DNA of 64,000 bases from Paenibacillus roseus (GCF_016424485.1 NZ_JAELUP010000016.1:81031-145030); one strand, 5' to 3'; positions 54,640 through 63,332 are shown, counted from the first letter of the stretch. Numbers and translations: made by a program. Notes: generated by a model from the letters alone, not told the origin.

Positions 54640-55456
54640 ATGTCAAAAAGCGATGAGCAGCTTATGCTGGAAGAATTCAAAGCTAAGAAGGCTGCGGAAG
54701 CTGCGGAGAAGCAACGTCAGGAGCAAGTGTTGAACAATGTGATGGCATTCGCTAAAAGCATAGGGAAAGAGCAGCAAAAAGCCGCGGAAGGCCAGGCTTA
54801 CTATTTCAATCAACAGAGTAGGAGGCGGACCATGTTTAAGGAACTGGAAGAATTTCAGAAGAAGGCACAGCAGGCGAGAGAGCGTCAGAATGTGTTCAAA
54901 GCGGATCTGCAGAACAAACGGAACGAGTATGTGTGGCAGCAACAATTGTACCAGCGGATGCTTGAGGAGGAAGTCACCGGGGAGGCGGAGCATGGGATTG
55001 AAGAACTGAATGCAGCTACCCGGCGCCTTGCGGATCTCGATAAGGAAATTGAAATGGCAGAGCTGCGCGTGAAGAAAGTGGAGTCGGGGCGGCAGAGCAG
55101 TTGGAGCGCTGATCTGGGGTATTCGGAGTGGTGCGGACCAAGCGTGTTCCGAACTGAATGCGGAACTACTGCCACTGTTTGATGAGGTGCGGAGACACAG
55201 GGCTCAGATGCTTCTGACGCTGCAGCGGGCCAATTTAATTTATACGAAGCTGTTCGCTATTACGGAAGGTATACGTAAAGCGGAACGGAATGCAGGAGGA
55301 CAGTATAGTCACTATAGTAAGTCTTTTGATATCCGGGAGTTATTCAGTGACGTTCTCCAGACAGTAGAGCAAGAGGAGAAGATCGGTATTCTGCCGAACT
55401 TCCCCTCCCCTTCTTCTTCACCTCAATCGATTCTGGGAGTACAGGAAAATATATAG
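54640..55456 (+). pseudogene. phage-type coiled-coil protein, frameshifted
   Basis: ATG 54640 follows AAGGGAGGTG. It encodes a long charged coiled coil (EEFKAKKAAEAAEKQRQEQV through LADLDKEIEMAELRVKKVE). Between about 55085 and 55150 the coding signal moves to another frame, which reads ELNAELLPLFDEVRRHRAQM and continues to FSDVLQTVEQEEKIG. The end after 55390 overlaps an antisense phage-like fragment. No family is recognised; virion or scaffold-like proteins often have this composition. Confidence 0.6.
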
Positions 55457-55547
55457 CTTCTCTACCATTATCGAACTCAATATACTCTTCATATGTTTTG
55501 TAGCTTGTTTTGCGATTTTGTCGTGACCATATTTGCATCAGAACCAC
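55390..55547 (-). pseudogene. phage tail protein N-terminal fragment (XkdP-like)
   Basis: On the minus strand from 55547 the reading gives YEEYIEFDNGREAIYFPVLP and ESIEVKKKG. This resembles the N-terminus of LysM-bearing phage tail proteins such as XkdP/YqbP. After about 50 residues it runs into sequence antisense to the coiled-coil gene, so only a fragment remains. It lies 73 bases inside the right attachment repeat. Confidence 0.45.
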
Positions 55548-55619
55548 CCCGAAATCATCGGAGTCTGAAAATTTAACTTCCTATATATATGCGAAAATCT
55601 GAGCGTATCGTAACAGAAC

Positions 55620-55744
55620 ATGAAAGAGCGTAAGAAATACGGTCTTAAAGCGGCTCGTCGTGTACCACAGTTCTCCAAACGTTAATATCCCTTGTGTATC
55701 AAGGAATCTCAGCCCTTGGCCCTCGCTGGCCAGGGGCTTTGTTT
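55620..55744 (+). repeat. right attachment repeat (attR)
   Basis: Second copy of the rpsI 3' end: 21 codons from an ATG ([20 protein letters not shown] plus R), a TAA at 55683-55685 and the terminator hairpin (55711-55738). It differs from the left copy at 55663 (Ala to Val codon), 55722 and 55725, the last two inside the hairpin loop. It has no ribosome site and is probably not translated. Confidence 0.85.
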
Positions 55745-55858
55745 TTGTTAGGGCAGTTCAAAGCATGTAATGTAAAGAGCCTTGTTGTGGTTACACGACT
55801 CCCTTGCAATAGCCGCTTTTACGCGGAAGCCTTTTACAATAGAAATAGAAATACGAGC

Positions 55859-55907
55859 AAATAGACTGCATCCCTGTGTGAGAGGGGCGGTCTATTTGTC
55901 TTTATTT
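55859..55907 (+). terminator. hairpin before cysH
   Basis: AAATAGAC (55859-55866) pairs with GTCTATTT (55890-55897), with an inner CCCT/AGGG pairing, followed by T-rich sequence. The 55745-56089 gap holds this, the cysH promoter, and no gene I can see. No S-box is evident. Confidence 0.5.
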
Positions 55908-56011
55908 GTTTTCCAAACAGAATGCTCCGCATATTGATAAATGTAGCTGAATGTGAATCCGTGTGTCTCTTTTAAACAAATCTGATCTTGATCACCATGA
56001 AATTAAATTTA

Positions 56012-56040
56012 TTGAACATTATTCCTGTAAGACGTATACT
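56012..56040 (+). promoter_or_regulatory. promoter of cysH-sat
   Basis: TTGAAC (56012-56017), 17-base spacer, TATACT (56035-56040), giving a leader of about 45 bases before ATG 56090. CymR-type control of sulfur genes is known in Bacillus; I see no clear operator. Confidence 0.65.
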
Positions 56041-56089
56041 AGTAAAAAAGTACATCATTTTACTAGGGATTATAGCGGAGGTCATACGT

Positions 56090-56782
56090 ATGAATCTGTT
56101 TGAGAAAGAAACGCTTATCAAGCAAAAGGTCGATGAGCTTGAGAACGCAACGCCAGAAGATATCATTCGCTATGCAGTTGAGACATTTCCTAACATTACG
56201 TTTGCTTGCAGCTTTGGCGCGGAGGATGTCGTTCTGGTCGATATGCTTCAGAAGATCAGCCCGAAAACGGACATTTTTTACCTCGATACGGATTTTCACT
56301 TCAAAGAAACCTATGAGACCAAAGCACGGCTTGAGCAGCATTATAACTTGAAATTTGTAGAGGTCAAACCTCACATTACTCCCGAAGAACAAGCTGCTGA
56401 GCACGGTGAAGAGTTATGGAAAAGCGATGCAAACCGCTGCTGCGAAATTCGCAAGGTGCAACCGCTGACACAAATTTTAAGTAATTATGAAGCCTGGATT
56501 ACTGGAATCAGACGTGATCAGGCGCCTACTCGGGCAAATGCCAAGAAAATTGAGTATGATACGAAGTTCGGTCTGGTGAAATTCAATCCGATTGCAAGCT
56601 GGACTAACGAGGATGTATGGAACTATATCCGCGAGCATCACGTGATTTACAATCCTCTGCACGACAACAATTATCCAAGCATTGGCTGTGAGCATTGCAC
56701 GCGTCAGATTATGCCAGGTGAGGACCCGCGCGCAGGACGATGGTCCGGCAATGAGAAGACAGAATGCGGATTGCATAAATAA
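56090..56782 (+). CDS. cysH: phosphoadenylyl/adenylyl-sulfate reductase
   Basis: Reduces activated sulfate (APS or PAPS) to sulfite with thioredoxin; 230 residues. The N-terminal PP-loop region is [17 protein letters not shown]. Cysteines C117-C118 (NRCCEIRK) and C200/C203 (GCEHCTR) match the [4Fe-4S] ligand pattern of APS-using enzymes, and C226 in the ECGLHK tail is the catalytic cysteine. With sat next and no cysC nearby, direct APS reduction fits best, although Bacillus CysH can use both. ATG 56090 follows GGAGG. Confidence 0.92.
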   Translation: MNLFEKETLIKQKVDELENATPEDIIRYAVETFPNITFACSFGAEDVVLVDMLQKISPKTDIFYLDTDFHFKETYETKARLEQHYNLKFVEVKPHITPEEQAAEHGEELWKSDANRCCEIRKVQPLTQILSNYEAWITGIRRDQAPTRANAKKIEYDTKFGLVKFNPIASWTNEDVWNYIREHHVIYNPLHDNNYPSIGCEHCTRQIMPGEDPRAGRWSGNEKTECGLHK

Positions 56783-56810
56783 GGATAATGAACGGGAGGA
56801 TTTTCACATA

Positions 56811-57977
56811 ATGAGTACAATCAAGCCCCATGGCGGCAGCCTGATTAACCGTATTGCTACAGGCGAAGAAAGAGAACGGCTTTTGAAGGAAGCTGCCGGT
56901 ATGAAATCCATAACGATTAATGCATGGACGGTTTCAGACCTCGATCTGATCGGCGTAGGTGCTTTTTCACCACTTCAAGGTTTTTTGAATGAAGCAGATT
57001 ACAAATCCGTTGTGAATAATATGCGACTTGCCAACGGGACCGTATGGAGTATTCCCATAACACTGGCTGTAGATGAAGCCAAGGCTGCCGAACTTTCAGC
57101 AGGGGAGCAGGCGGCATTGATTGGTGAGAACGGTATCATCTACGGGATTATAGATATTGAGGATATTTACAGCGTAGATCAGAGACACGAGGCAGTACAA
57201 GTATTCAAAACTGATGACCTGGAGCATCCTGGTGTTCAGAAGCTGCTCTCCCGTCCGGCAACCTATGTGGGAGGGCCAGTACAGGTATTGAATCGTCCGC
57301 AGCCGGAAAAATTTGAAGAGTTCTACTTCGACCCTGCGGAGACACGCCGCTTGTTTGCTGACAATGGCTGGCGCACAGTCGTTGGCTTCCAGACACGCAA
57401 CCCGGTTCATCGTGCGCATGAATACATTCAGAAGAGCGCGATGGAGATCGTAGATGGATTGTTCCTGAATCCGCTTGTGGGGGAGACCAAATCGGACGAC
57501 GTTCCCGCGTCGGTCAGAATGAAAAGCTATGTTGCATTGCTGGAAAATTACTATCCGGCAGATCGAGTGTTCCTGGGCGTTTTCCCGGCAGCTATGCGCT
57601 ATGCAGGTCCGCGTGAAGCGATTTTCCACGCTGTCGTTCGCAAAAACTACGGCTGCACACATTTTATCGTCGGCCGTGACCATGCAGGTGTAGGGGATTA
57701 CTACGGTACGTATGAAGCCCAGGATCTCCTTCGCTCCTTTGCCTTGGAAGAATTGGGCATTACACCATTGTACTTTGAGCACAGCTTCTTCTGTACGAAA
57801 TGCGGCAATATGGCTTCCAGCAAAACATGCCCGCATGACAAGGAGCATCATTTGACCCTGTCCGGCACCAAGGTTCGCGCGATGCTGCGGGACGGCGTAT
57901 GTCCGCCGCCGGAGTTCTCGCGTCCTGAGGTTGCGAAAATTCTGATTGAAGGCATGTCAGAACAGCCAGTCAGCTAA
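56811..57977 (+). CDS. sat: sulfate adenylyltransferase (ATP sulfurylase)
   Basis: Forms APS from sulfate and ATP; 388 residues, the single-subunit type. The active-site motifs are [15 protein letters not shown] (with the HxxH) and [13 protein letters not shown]. The zinc-type cysteine cluster [20 protein letters not shown] lies near the C-terminus. There is no fused kinase domain. ATG 56811 follows GGGAGG, 28 bases after cysH, so the two form an operon that produces and reduces APS. A strong terminator follows. Confidence 0.95.
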   Translation: MSTIKPHGGSLINRIATGEERERLLKEAAGMKSITINAWTVSDLDLIGVGAFSPLQGFLNEADYKSVVNNMRLANGTVWSIPITLAVDEAKAAELSAGEQAALIGENGIIYGIIDIEDIYSVDQRHEAVQVFKTDDLEHPGVQKLLSRPATYVGGPVQVLNRPQPEKFEEFYFDPAETRRLFADNGWRTVVGFQTRNPVHRAHEYIQKSAMEIVDGLFLNPLVGETKSDDVPASVRMKSYVALLENYYPADRVFLGVFPAAMRYAGPREAIFHAVVRKNYGCTHFIVGRDHAGVGDYYGTYEAQDLLRSFALEELGITPLYFEHSFFCTKCGNMASSKTCPHDKEHHLTLSGTKVRAMLRDGVCPPPEFSRPEVAKILIEGMSEQPVS

Positions 57978-57992
57978 TTCTTCGCAGTTTCT

Positions 57993-58029
57993 AACGCTTC
58001 TCCCGTAACTAGGGGGAAGCGTTTTTTAT
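57993..58029 (+). terminator. terminator after sat
   Basis: AACGCTTCTCCC and GGGGGAAGCGTT arms, with a loop of seven bases and a T run: a clear intrinsic terminator for cysH-sat. Confidence 0.9.
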
Positions 58030-58034
58030 TCAGT

Positions 58035-58097
58035 CTATATAAGTTGAATGAAAGAAACACAGGCTCTGCCTGATATTCTTTCATTCAACTTATATAG
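58035..58097. repeat. perfect 22-bp inverted repeat with nested hairpin
   Basis: Arms 58035-58056 and 58076-58097 are exact complements, starting CTATATAAGTTGAATG. The 19-base loop contains a further CAGGC/GCCTG stem. There is no T run in either direction, no open frame and no transposase. It lies between the sat terminator and cwlD and could be a miniature mobile repeat or a processing site. Confidence 0.8.
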
Positions 58098-58229
58098 GGT
58101 ACGCTGGCAATTTGCATAATGATCCCCCTCGTCCCATATAGATGGTAAAGGGTGTGAAAGCCGGTCCGCATTTGCTGACAGGCATGGCTCCAGCTTTACT
58201 TTTTTGGAATAGTGCGAGGGGGATAGCGC

Positions 58230-59003
58230 ATGAGAAAGAAGACGAAACGCCGGATTATCATATGGCTAAACTATCGGGGAGCCTTGCGCATTGCAATGGG
58301 AATGCTAATGGTTGCGCTGACAATTATATTGCTCACGCAGGAAATACCTTCCTCGCGGACTTGGACGTACTGGACACTGCCGTTGTCCGGCAAGGTCATT
58401 GCAATTGATGCAGGCCATGGGGGTGTAGATGGCGGCGCTGTCAGTAGGCAAGGACTGGTAGAAAAAGATTTGAACCTGGCGATCGCGCTATATTTGCGTG
58501 ATTATTTGCAGGAGGCGGGGGCGCTTGTTTATTTGACCCGGGAGGGAGACTATGATCTCGCTGAGGAAGGGACGCGCGCTTACAAGAGGCGCAAGACAGA
58601 GGATTTGATCAAGCGCGTAGAGCTGATCAAGGAACACAATGCCGATGTTGTGCTTAGCATCCATATGAACAGTATTCCCCAACAAAGGTGGAGCGGAGCT
58701 CAAACGTTCTATTACCCGAACCATTCGGATAATCTGTCGCTTGCCTCATTAATCCAAGAGGAAATCAAGCGGAATCTGGAAAACACAACCCGTTCAGCAA
58801 ATACAGCCAAAACCATTTACCTCTTGAAATCGATTGATAAGACACCGACTGCCCTGGTTGAGGTTGGTTTCCTGTCCAATCCGAATGAAGCGCGACAGCT
58901 TGGAGATGCGGCTTATCAGCGCAAGGTAGCGGCCTCGATATATCAAGGGGTTTTGCGGTTTGTGTCCGGGGAACGGTTGCCTGCAGCGAAACCAGGCTCT
59001 TAA
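58230..59003 (+). CDS. cwlD: N-acetylmuramoyl-L-alanine amidase CwlD
   Basis: Amidase_3 family enzyme, 257 residues, which in Bacillus removes the stem peptide as the first step of muramic-lactam formation in the spore cortex. An N-terminal signal anchor lies at about 19-36. Zinc and catalytic residues are H63 (AIDAGHGG), E78, H144 (SIHMNS) and E210 (VEVGFLSN). ATG 58230 follows GAGGGGG. Its partner deacetylase type, PdaB-like, is nearby at 61774. It precedes the Mrp gene as in Bacillus. Confidence 0.94.
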   Translation: MRKKTKRRIIIWLNYRGALRIAMGMLMVALTIILLTQEIPSSRTWTYWTLPLSGKVIAIDAGHGGVDGGAVSRQGLVEKDLNLAIALYLRDYLQEAGALVYLTREGDYDLAEEGTRAYKRRKTEDLIKRVELIKEHNADVVLSIHMNSIPQQRWSGAQTFYYPNHSDNLSLASLIQEEIKRNLENTTRSANTAKTIYLLKSIDKTPTALVEVGFLSNPNEARQLGDAAYQRKVAASIYQGVLRFVSGERLPAAKPGS

Positions 59004-59005
59004 TT

Positions 59006-59035
59006 CATTATACCTCCAAAATGTATGGTATAATG
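59006..59035 (+). promoter_or_regulatory. extended -10 promoter within an inverted repeat
   Basis: TATAAT at 59029-59034 with TGg before it forms an extended -10; the -35 is poor. The -10 is part of a 9-bp perfect inverted repeat, CATTATACC (59006-59014) and GGTATAATG (59027-59035), which could be an operator for the Mrp/SalA-type gene. This role is inferred. Confidence 0.5.
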
Positions 59036-59088
59036 ATGGACATTGGTTTACTATAACGGCAACCGCAGAAAAGGTGTGATTTTACGGT

Positions 59089-60222
59089 ATGGCAACAAGG
59101 GAGCAAGTATTGGAAGCGATCGCCCAGGTAGTTCAGGCAGGAGAGTCAGCAGCCGAATCTGATGCGTTTATCATACGAGATGTTGTAGTCAAGGAACTGC
59201 AGGTGTCCCTTACAGTTCTGTCGAACAATGCCTCTGTCCAGAGTACGCTGGAAACGGCGCTGAGCGCTGTCCTGGCGCCATTGGGTATTGATACCATCCA
59301 TGCAAGGTTCCGTCCCCTCGAAGAGCGTCCTGAGGCGTCTCAAGCGTCCGTGGGGAACCAGACGAAGCAACCAGACAATGCCCCTGGCAGCACGGCATCT
59401 GAGCCGGTTCGCGGGCATGGCGCAGGCATGGAGGAGCATCAGCTGCTTCATCCTGACAGTGGGGTACAATTTATCGCTGTTGCAAGCGGCAAAGGCGGCG
59501 TAGGCAAGTCTACAGTAACAGTTAATCTAGCTGCTGCTCTGGCACGCAAAGGAAAAAAAGTCGGCATCATTGACGCAGATATTTACGGTTTCAGTGTTCC
59601 AGATATGATGGGAATCGAAGAGCGGCCCGATATTTTGAATGATCGCGTTGTTCCGATTCGAAGCCATGGGGTACAAGTCATGTCTATGGGCTTTTTTGTG
59701 GAAGATAACAATCCGATTGTCTGGCGAGGACCGATGCTTGGAAAAATGCTTCGCAATTTCTTCAACGAAATTGCATGGGACAAGCTGGATTATATGCTGC
59801 TTGATTTGCCTCCGGGGACTGGGGATATTGCACTGGATGTGCATCAGATGATCCCCCATAGCAAGGAAATTATAGTGACAACCCCTCACGCGACGGCGGC
59901 TTTCGTAGCGGCAAGAGCCGGCGCCATGGCGATCCAGACGGAGCACCAGATTATCGGAATAGTGGAGAATATGTCTTACTATACTTGCGGAAATTGCGGA
60001 GAGAAGGATTACATCTTTGGCCGCGGCGGCGGCGGGCGTCTCGCCGAAGCGCTCCATGCGGATCTGCTGGCTCAAATCCCGCTCGGTACACCGGACAATC
60101 ATCCGTCTGAACCAGACTTCTCACCGTCTATATTTAAAGAGAATACACCTATAGGTCAACTGTATATAGAATTGGCTGAACAGGTTATTGCAAGATGCGA
60201 TAGCGAATCGGCTGAAACATAA
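59089..60222 (+). CDS. salA: Mrp/NBP35-type P-loop ATPase (SalA-like)
   Basis: A 377-residue cytosolic protein. An N-terminal MIP18-like region (about 1-75) is followed by a polar linker (80-120). The ATPase domain has the deviant Walker A SGKGGVGKST (133-142), IDADIYGFSVPDMMG, LDLPPGTGD and a CxxC in TCGNCGEKD. The family carries or inserts Fe-S clusters; in Bacillus the gene at this position (salA) also affects scoC expression. Which role applies here is open. ATG 59089 follows AAAGGTG. Confidence 0.88.
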   Translation: MATREQVLEAIAQVVQAGESAAESDAFIIRDVVVKELQVSLTVLSNNASVQSTLETALSAVLAPLGIDTIHARFRPLEERPEASQASVGNQTKQPDNAPGSTASEPVRGHGAGMEEHQLLHPDSGVQFIAVASGKGGVGKSTVTVNLAAALARKGKKVGIIDADIYGFSVPDMMGIEERPDILNDRVVPIRSHGVQVMSMGFFVEDNNPIVWRGPMLGKMLRNFFNEIAWDKLDYMLLDLPPGTGDIALDVHQMIPHSKEIIVTTPHATAAFVAARAGAMAIQTEHQIIGIVENMSYYTCGNCGEKDYIFGRGGGGRLAEALHADLLAQIPLGTPDNHPSEPDFSPSIFKENTPIGQLYIELAEQVIARCDSESAET

Positions 60223-60238
60223 TCCATAATCAATATGC

Positions 60239-60277
60239 AAAATCGGGCTAATCCACTGAAGCGATTAGTCCGATTTT
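60239..60277. terminator. bidirectional terminator between salA and gerD
   Basis: AAAATCGGGCTAATC and GATTAGTCCGATTTT arms with a nine-base loop. The A and T flanks suit termination on both strands of the convergent genes. Confidence 0.9.
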
Positions 60278-60313
60278 GCTTGTATGTTGTTCGATGAGCG
60301 TGGCAGCATATCA

Positions 60314-60982
60314 TCAAGTATTGCCATCGCTTCCGCTCATGTTTCCCTGATTCTCTTCTTCGCCTTGGCTCTTGTCTTCGCCAGATTTTACTTTCTCGTC
60401 CGGCTTTGGCTTTAGCTCTTCTTGCACGGCTTTTTTCAATAAATCAAGCATTTGCAGACGGACAAGCGGACTTTGCATACTCTCCTGCATGATGGCGTTA
60501 ACATGCTTGCGGTACTGGGTACTCTGAAGCACATCCAGAATAACACGCTCCATTTCGGGATTTTTCATCACAGTCAGCAAATCCTTCTGATAAGCGGGGT
60601 CCTTCAGCAAATCCTTATGAATTTGTTTGTTTTGCTTGTTCACTGATTTCGCGAATTCTCCGGCAAAGCGGGGATCTGTCATCAATGTCTGAATGACTTT
60701 ATCGTAATCCGGGGAAATGAGCACTTCCTTGACCGCCATTCTGATTTGCTCATGATCCTGGACAGACAGCATCCCCATCTGGCTGCCGGAAGCGCCGCTT
60801 GATTGGATTGTGGACTCCTGAAGCGCCTTTTGGGCATCTTCTGTCTTCAAGATGTCAATAACCATCGATTTCATATCCTTGTAGCTGAATTGCTGCCCGC
60901 CGGATGAAGGCTCGGATCCACAGCTCGAAAGCAAAAAGGCCATAAGAGCAGAAAGGGCTAAAAAAGGCCATTTTTTAGACAT
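60314..60982 (-). CDS. gerD: spore germination lipoprotein GerD
   Basis: A 222-residue lipoprotein of the spore inner membrane, needed to cluster nutrient germinant receptors in Bacillus. The lipobox is LLSSC with Cys21 as the modified residue. The central helical part contains KNPEMERVILDVLQSTQYRK. The tail (about 190-222) is acidic, with Lys, Glu and Gly. ATG 60982 gives a normal signal peptide; the frame extends 20 codons further without a good site. It is convergent with salA. Confidence 0.92.
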   Translation of the reverse strand: MSKKWPFLALSALMAFLLSSCGSEPSSGGQQFSYKDMKSMVIDILKTEDAQKALQESTIQSSGASGSQMGMLSVQDHEQIRMAVKEVLISPDYDKVIQTLMTDPRFAGEFAKSVNKQNKQIHKDLLKDPAYQKDLLTVMKNPEMERVILDVLQSTQYRKHVNAIMQESMQSPLVRLQMLDLLKKAVQEELKPKPDEKVKSGEDKSQGEEENQGNMSGSDGNT

Positions 60983-61129
60983 GATACGCGATTCTCCCTT
61001 CATGTTGCACAGCTTGCGTTTCATGGAATTAGTATGCTTCAATGTTCATCGGATTATCATTAGGGGGAATTAGCTTTTTTCGCTAGACATGGTAAAATAA
61101 ACGGAGTGAATAAGGGAGGGTAATACGAA

Positions 61130-61762
61130 GTGAACCTGAAAAAATTGTTCTTTTTATTTTGGACCTGTATGGCTGTAGGTGCGATTGCAACGACAGTGAC
61201 CGGTGCGGTCATGCAATGGACCGATCCGTCCTTCGGATTTTTGGGCTTTAAAGTGGCAGGTTTCAATGCGGCTATGATGGCCCTGGTCGGCACGATGATC
61301 GGAGCCTTCAGTCAGATGGGCTTTTTTGCGTATCTGATTTTAAATTATATTGCCTTGAGCATCTTCCGTAAAAAATATTTATGGAATGCATTTCAAGCGT
61401 ATACAACTGTATTTTGCGTCTTCGGTCTTGGTTACATGCTCTATAGCAAACGTGAAGTTTTGAGCAGCTACCTGTTCCTCATCATTCCGACAGCGTTGGT
61501 ACTTTCTACGCTAGTGGTATGCTATTTCAAAGTGACACAAACGAACCGTTCAGCATTTATTCCCACTGCTTTTCTCATGTTTACGGTCACCTTTATTGAA
61601 GCCTGGCCAGCTATGAGCGACGGGAATGCCAACACACCGGGTATTATTTTCATGTTTGTTCCTTTGTTTGTATGCAATGCTTATCAGATTATGATGCTTC
61701 ACCGAGTATTAAAAAATAACCAAACGACCGAATCTGCCCAAGAGGCAAAAACAGTCGTTTAG
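61130..61762 (+). CDS. kbaA: KinB-signalling pathway activation protein KbaA
   Basis: A 210-residue integral membrane protein with about six segments; it begins MNLKKLFFLFWTCMAVGAIA. In Bacillus KbaA activates the sporulation kinase KinB. GTG 61130 follows GGGAGGG. Conserved features include the MQWTDPSFGFLGFK and FIEAWPAMSDGNANTPGI segments. It lies between gerD and pdaB, as in Bacillus. Confidence 0.9.
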   Translation: MNLKKLFFLFWTCMAVGAIATTVTGAVMQWTDPSFGFLGFKVAGFNAAMMALVGTMIGAFSQMGFFAYLILNYIALSIFRKKYLWNAFQAYTTVFCVFGLGYMLYSKREVLSSYLFLIIPTALVLSTLVVCYFKVTQTNRSAFIPTAFLMFTVTFIEAWPAMSDGNANTPGIIFMFVPLFVCNAYQIMMLHRVLKNNQTTESAQEAKTVV

Positions 61763-61773
61763 TTTAGAAATAA

Positions 61774-62577
61774 TCAGAACTGTTGTTTGTTCAAATCAAG
61801 CGGGGAGGTTGCTGACTTGTCAGGCACGATCTTGCCGCTTACCTCTGTTTGATTAATAAGCTGATTGACCGATGCGAACTCATAGCCCTTGGAGCGCAGT
61901 TCTTTTATAATCGTCGGAAGCGCTTCATGGGTATGAGTGGCGGCATCGCTGGCATGCAGTAAAATAATATCGCCGGGATGGGCGCGGCTGACAACACGTT
62001 CGACGATTTTTTCTGTTCCAATGTTCATCCAATCCATAGAATCCGTATCCCATTGAATGACCTTGTAATTCAGTTCACTGGCAATTTGCAGCACTCGTTT
62101 ATCAAAATCACCGTTAGGCAGACGAATCAAATCCGGCGTTTTGCCGGTTACTTGACTAATGATCGTGTGGGCGGTCTGGATCTGATTGCGTATCTCCTCG
62201 TCGCTAAGCTTGCTGTAGTTTTCATGCTTGTGGCCGTGGCTTCCAATTTCATAACCTGCTTCAACAATTTTCTGAACAATCTCGGGGTGGGATTTGCTCC
62301 AGACGGAGGAGACGAAGAAAGTGGCATGATTAACGCCGTTTTCTTTTAGTGTTTTAATAATTGGCTCTGTCCTCGTATCGCCCCAACTGATGTCAAACGT
62401 AAGCGCCACAATTTTCTTGTCGGTTGGCACACTATAAATTGCGGCCGGTTGCTCGAGGGAAAATACCGTGATGTTGTCTTTTTCCGCGTAGACGACCCCT
62501 GCAGCAAAGAGAAGGGCCACAAAAATCAGGAAGTAGCGTTTTACTTTCTTTCCGTTAATTACATAAAACATGTTCAT
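61774..62577 (-). CDS. pdaB: sporulation polysaccharide deacetylase PdaB
   Basis: A 267-residue NodB-homology protein with an N-terminal membrane anchor (about 14-30). The catalytic-site region LTFDISWGD holds D62 and D67, and SHGHKH holds H114 and H118 as metal ligands. RLPNGDFD corresponds to motif 3. PdaB is needed for spore cortex stability in Bacillus. GAGAGGAG lies before the ATG on the minus strand. The tail, about 30 residues past the fold, is polar. It is convergent with kbaA. Confidence 0.93.
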   Translation of the reverse strand: MNMFYVINGKKVKRYFLIFVALLFAAGVVYAEKDNITVFSLEQPAAIYSVPTDKKIVALTFDISWGDTRTEPIIKTLKENGVNHATFFVSSVWSKSHPEIVQKIVEAGYEIGSHGHKHENYSKLSDEEIRNQIQTAHTIISQVTGKTPDLIRLPNGDFDKRVLQIASELNYKVIQWDTDSMDWMNIGTEKIVERVVSRAHPGDIILLHASDAATHTHEALPTIIKELRSKGYEFASVNQLINQTEVSGKIVPDKSATSPLDLNKQQF

Positions 62578-62676
62578 TGGATACAGACTCCTCTCGTAAG
62601 AGCTTGTTTTAGTACAATCTATGCTCGTACGCCTCAGTTATTCATGAATGGACAAAATGATTAGGAGGCTCGGACT

Positions 62677-63294
62677 ATGTTTTCGCCTAAGACATTTATT
62701 TTGCATCTTCGTTCCATGAGCGGTTACATCGCCTTTTCTTCCATCCTGTTTCTTGCGGGGATCGTGATTGGAGGGACAAACGAAAGGCTGGAGGCTTATA
62801 TTACCAGTCAGCTTCAAGCGCTCGGAAGCATTTCGCAAGCGATTGAAAGCAGCGCTAATCCGGGTATGGCTGCATTTGCATTCATTTTCTTCAACAACAC
62901 GATTAAAAGTATTCTGATTATGTACTTGGGGGCAGCTTTCGCACTTGTGCCGATTTTTTTCCTCATTGTCAATGGTATGATACTCGGTTATGTGTTTACG
63001 CACCATAATCCGGATTATAATACATTCGAACTTATTGCCAGAGGAATTCTGCCTCACGGTATTTTGGAAATTCCGGCGATTATCATTGCTGCGGCTTACG
63101 GCATAAAGTTTGGGACATTGACGTTTAAAGGAATCGGGAACCTTGTTCAGCGCAAACAGGGTTTTGGGGCTATCTATGAGCAGTTTGCGATTCGAACGGT
63201 GCCGCTCATGGTTGCTCTTGTTATCGCTCTGCTTGCGGCTGCAGTTATTGAAGCCACAATTACTCCTTGGTTGTTGAACGGAATGAAAATGTAA
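62677..63294 (+). CDS. SpoIIM-family (DUF95) membrane protein
   Basis: A 205-residue protein with about five hydrophobic segments, at 17-33, 66-84, 86-110, 133-150 and 180-200. FIFFNNTIKSILIMYLGA and RGILPHGILEIPAIIIAAAYG are the diagnostic SpoIIM/DUF95 motifs. SpoIIM itself acts in engulfment; this shorter form may be a paralogue, so I give no symbol. AGGAGG precedes ATG 62677. It is divergent from pdaB. Confidence 0.87.
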   Translation: MFSPKTFILHLRSMSGYIAFSSILFLAGIVIGGTNERLEAYITSQLQALGSISQAIESSANPGMAAFAFIFFNNTIKSILIMYLGAAFALVPIFFLIVNGMILGYVFTHHNPDYNTFELIARGILPHGILEIPAIIIAAAYGIKFGTLTFKGIGNLVQRKQGFGAIYEQFAIRTVPLMVALVIALLAAAVIEATITPWLLNGMKM

Positions 63295-63332
63295 AAGCAT
63301 GTAATAAAACTTCCAAAATCTGAGCATAACAA

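Larger units (their letters stand above)
45133..55744. mobile_element. integrated element at rpsI, decayed prophage
   Basis: Bounded by the direct repeat derived from the rpsI 3' end. It has an integrase remnant beside the left end, phage-like fragments near the right end (ParB-like, terminase-like, coiled-coil and tail-like), lower GC than the flanks and many frameshifts. The 3' end of rpsI is a known target of integrative elements in Firmicutes. No complete replication, packaging or conjugation module remains, so the element is probably immobile. Whether it began as a prophage or another integrative element is inferred from the phage fragments. Confidence 0.75.
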
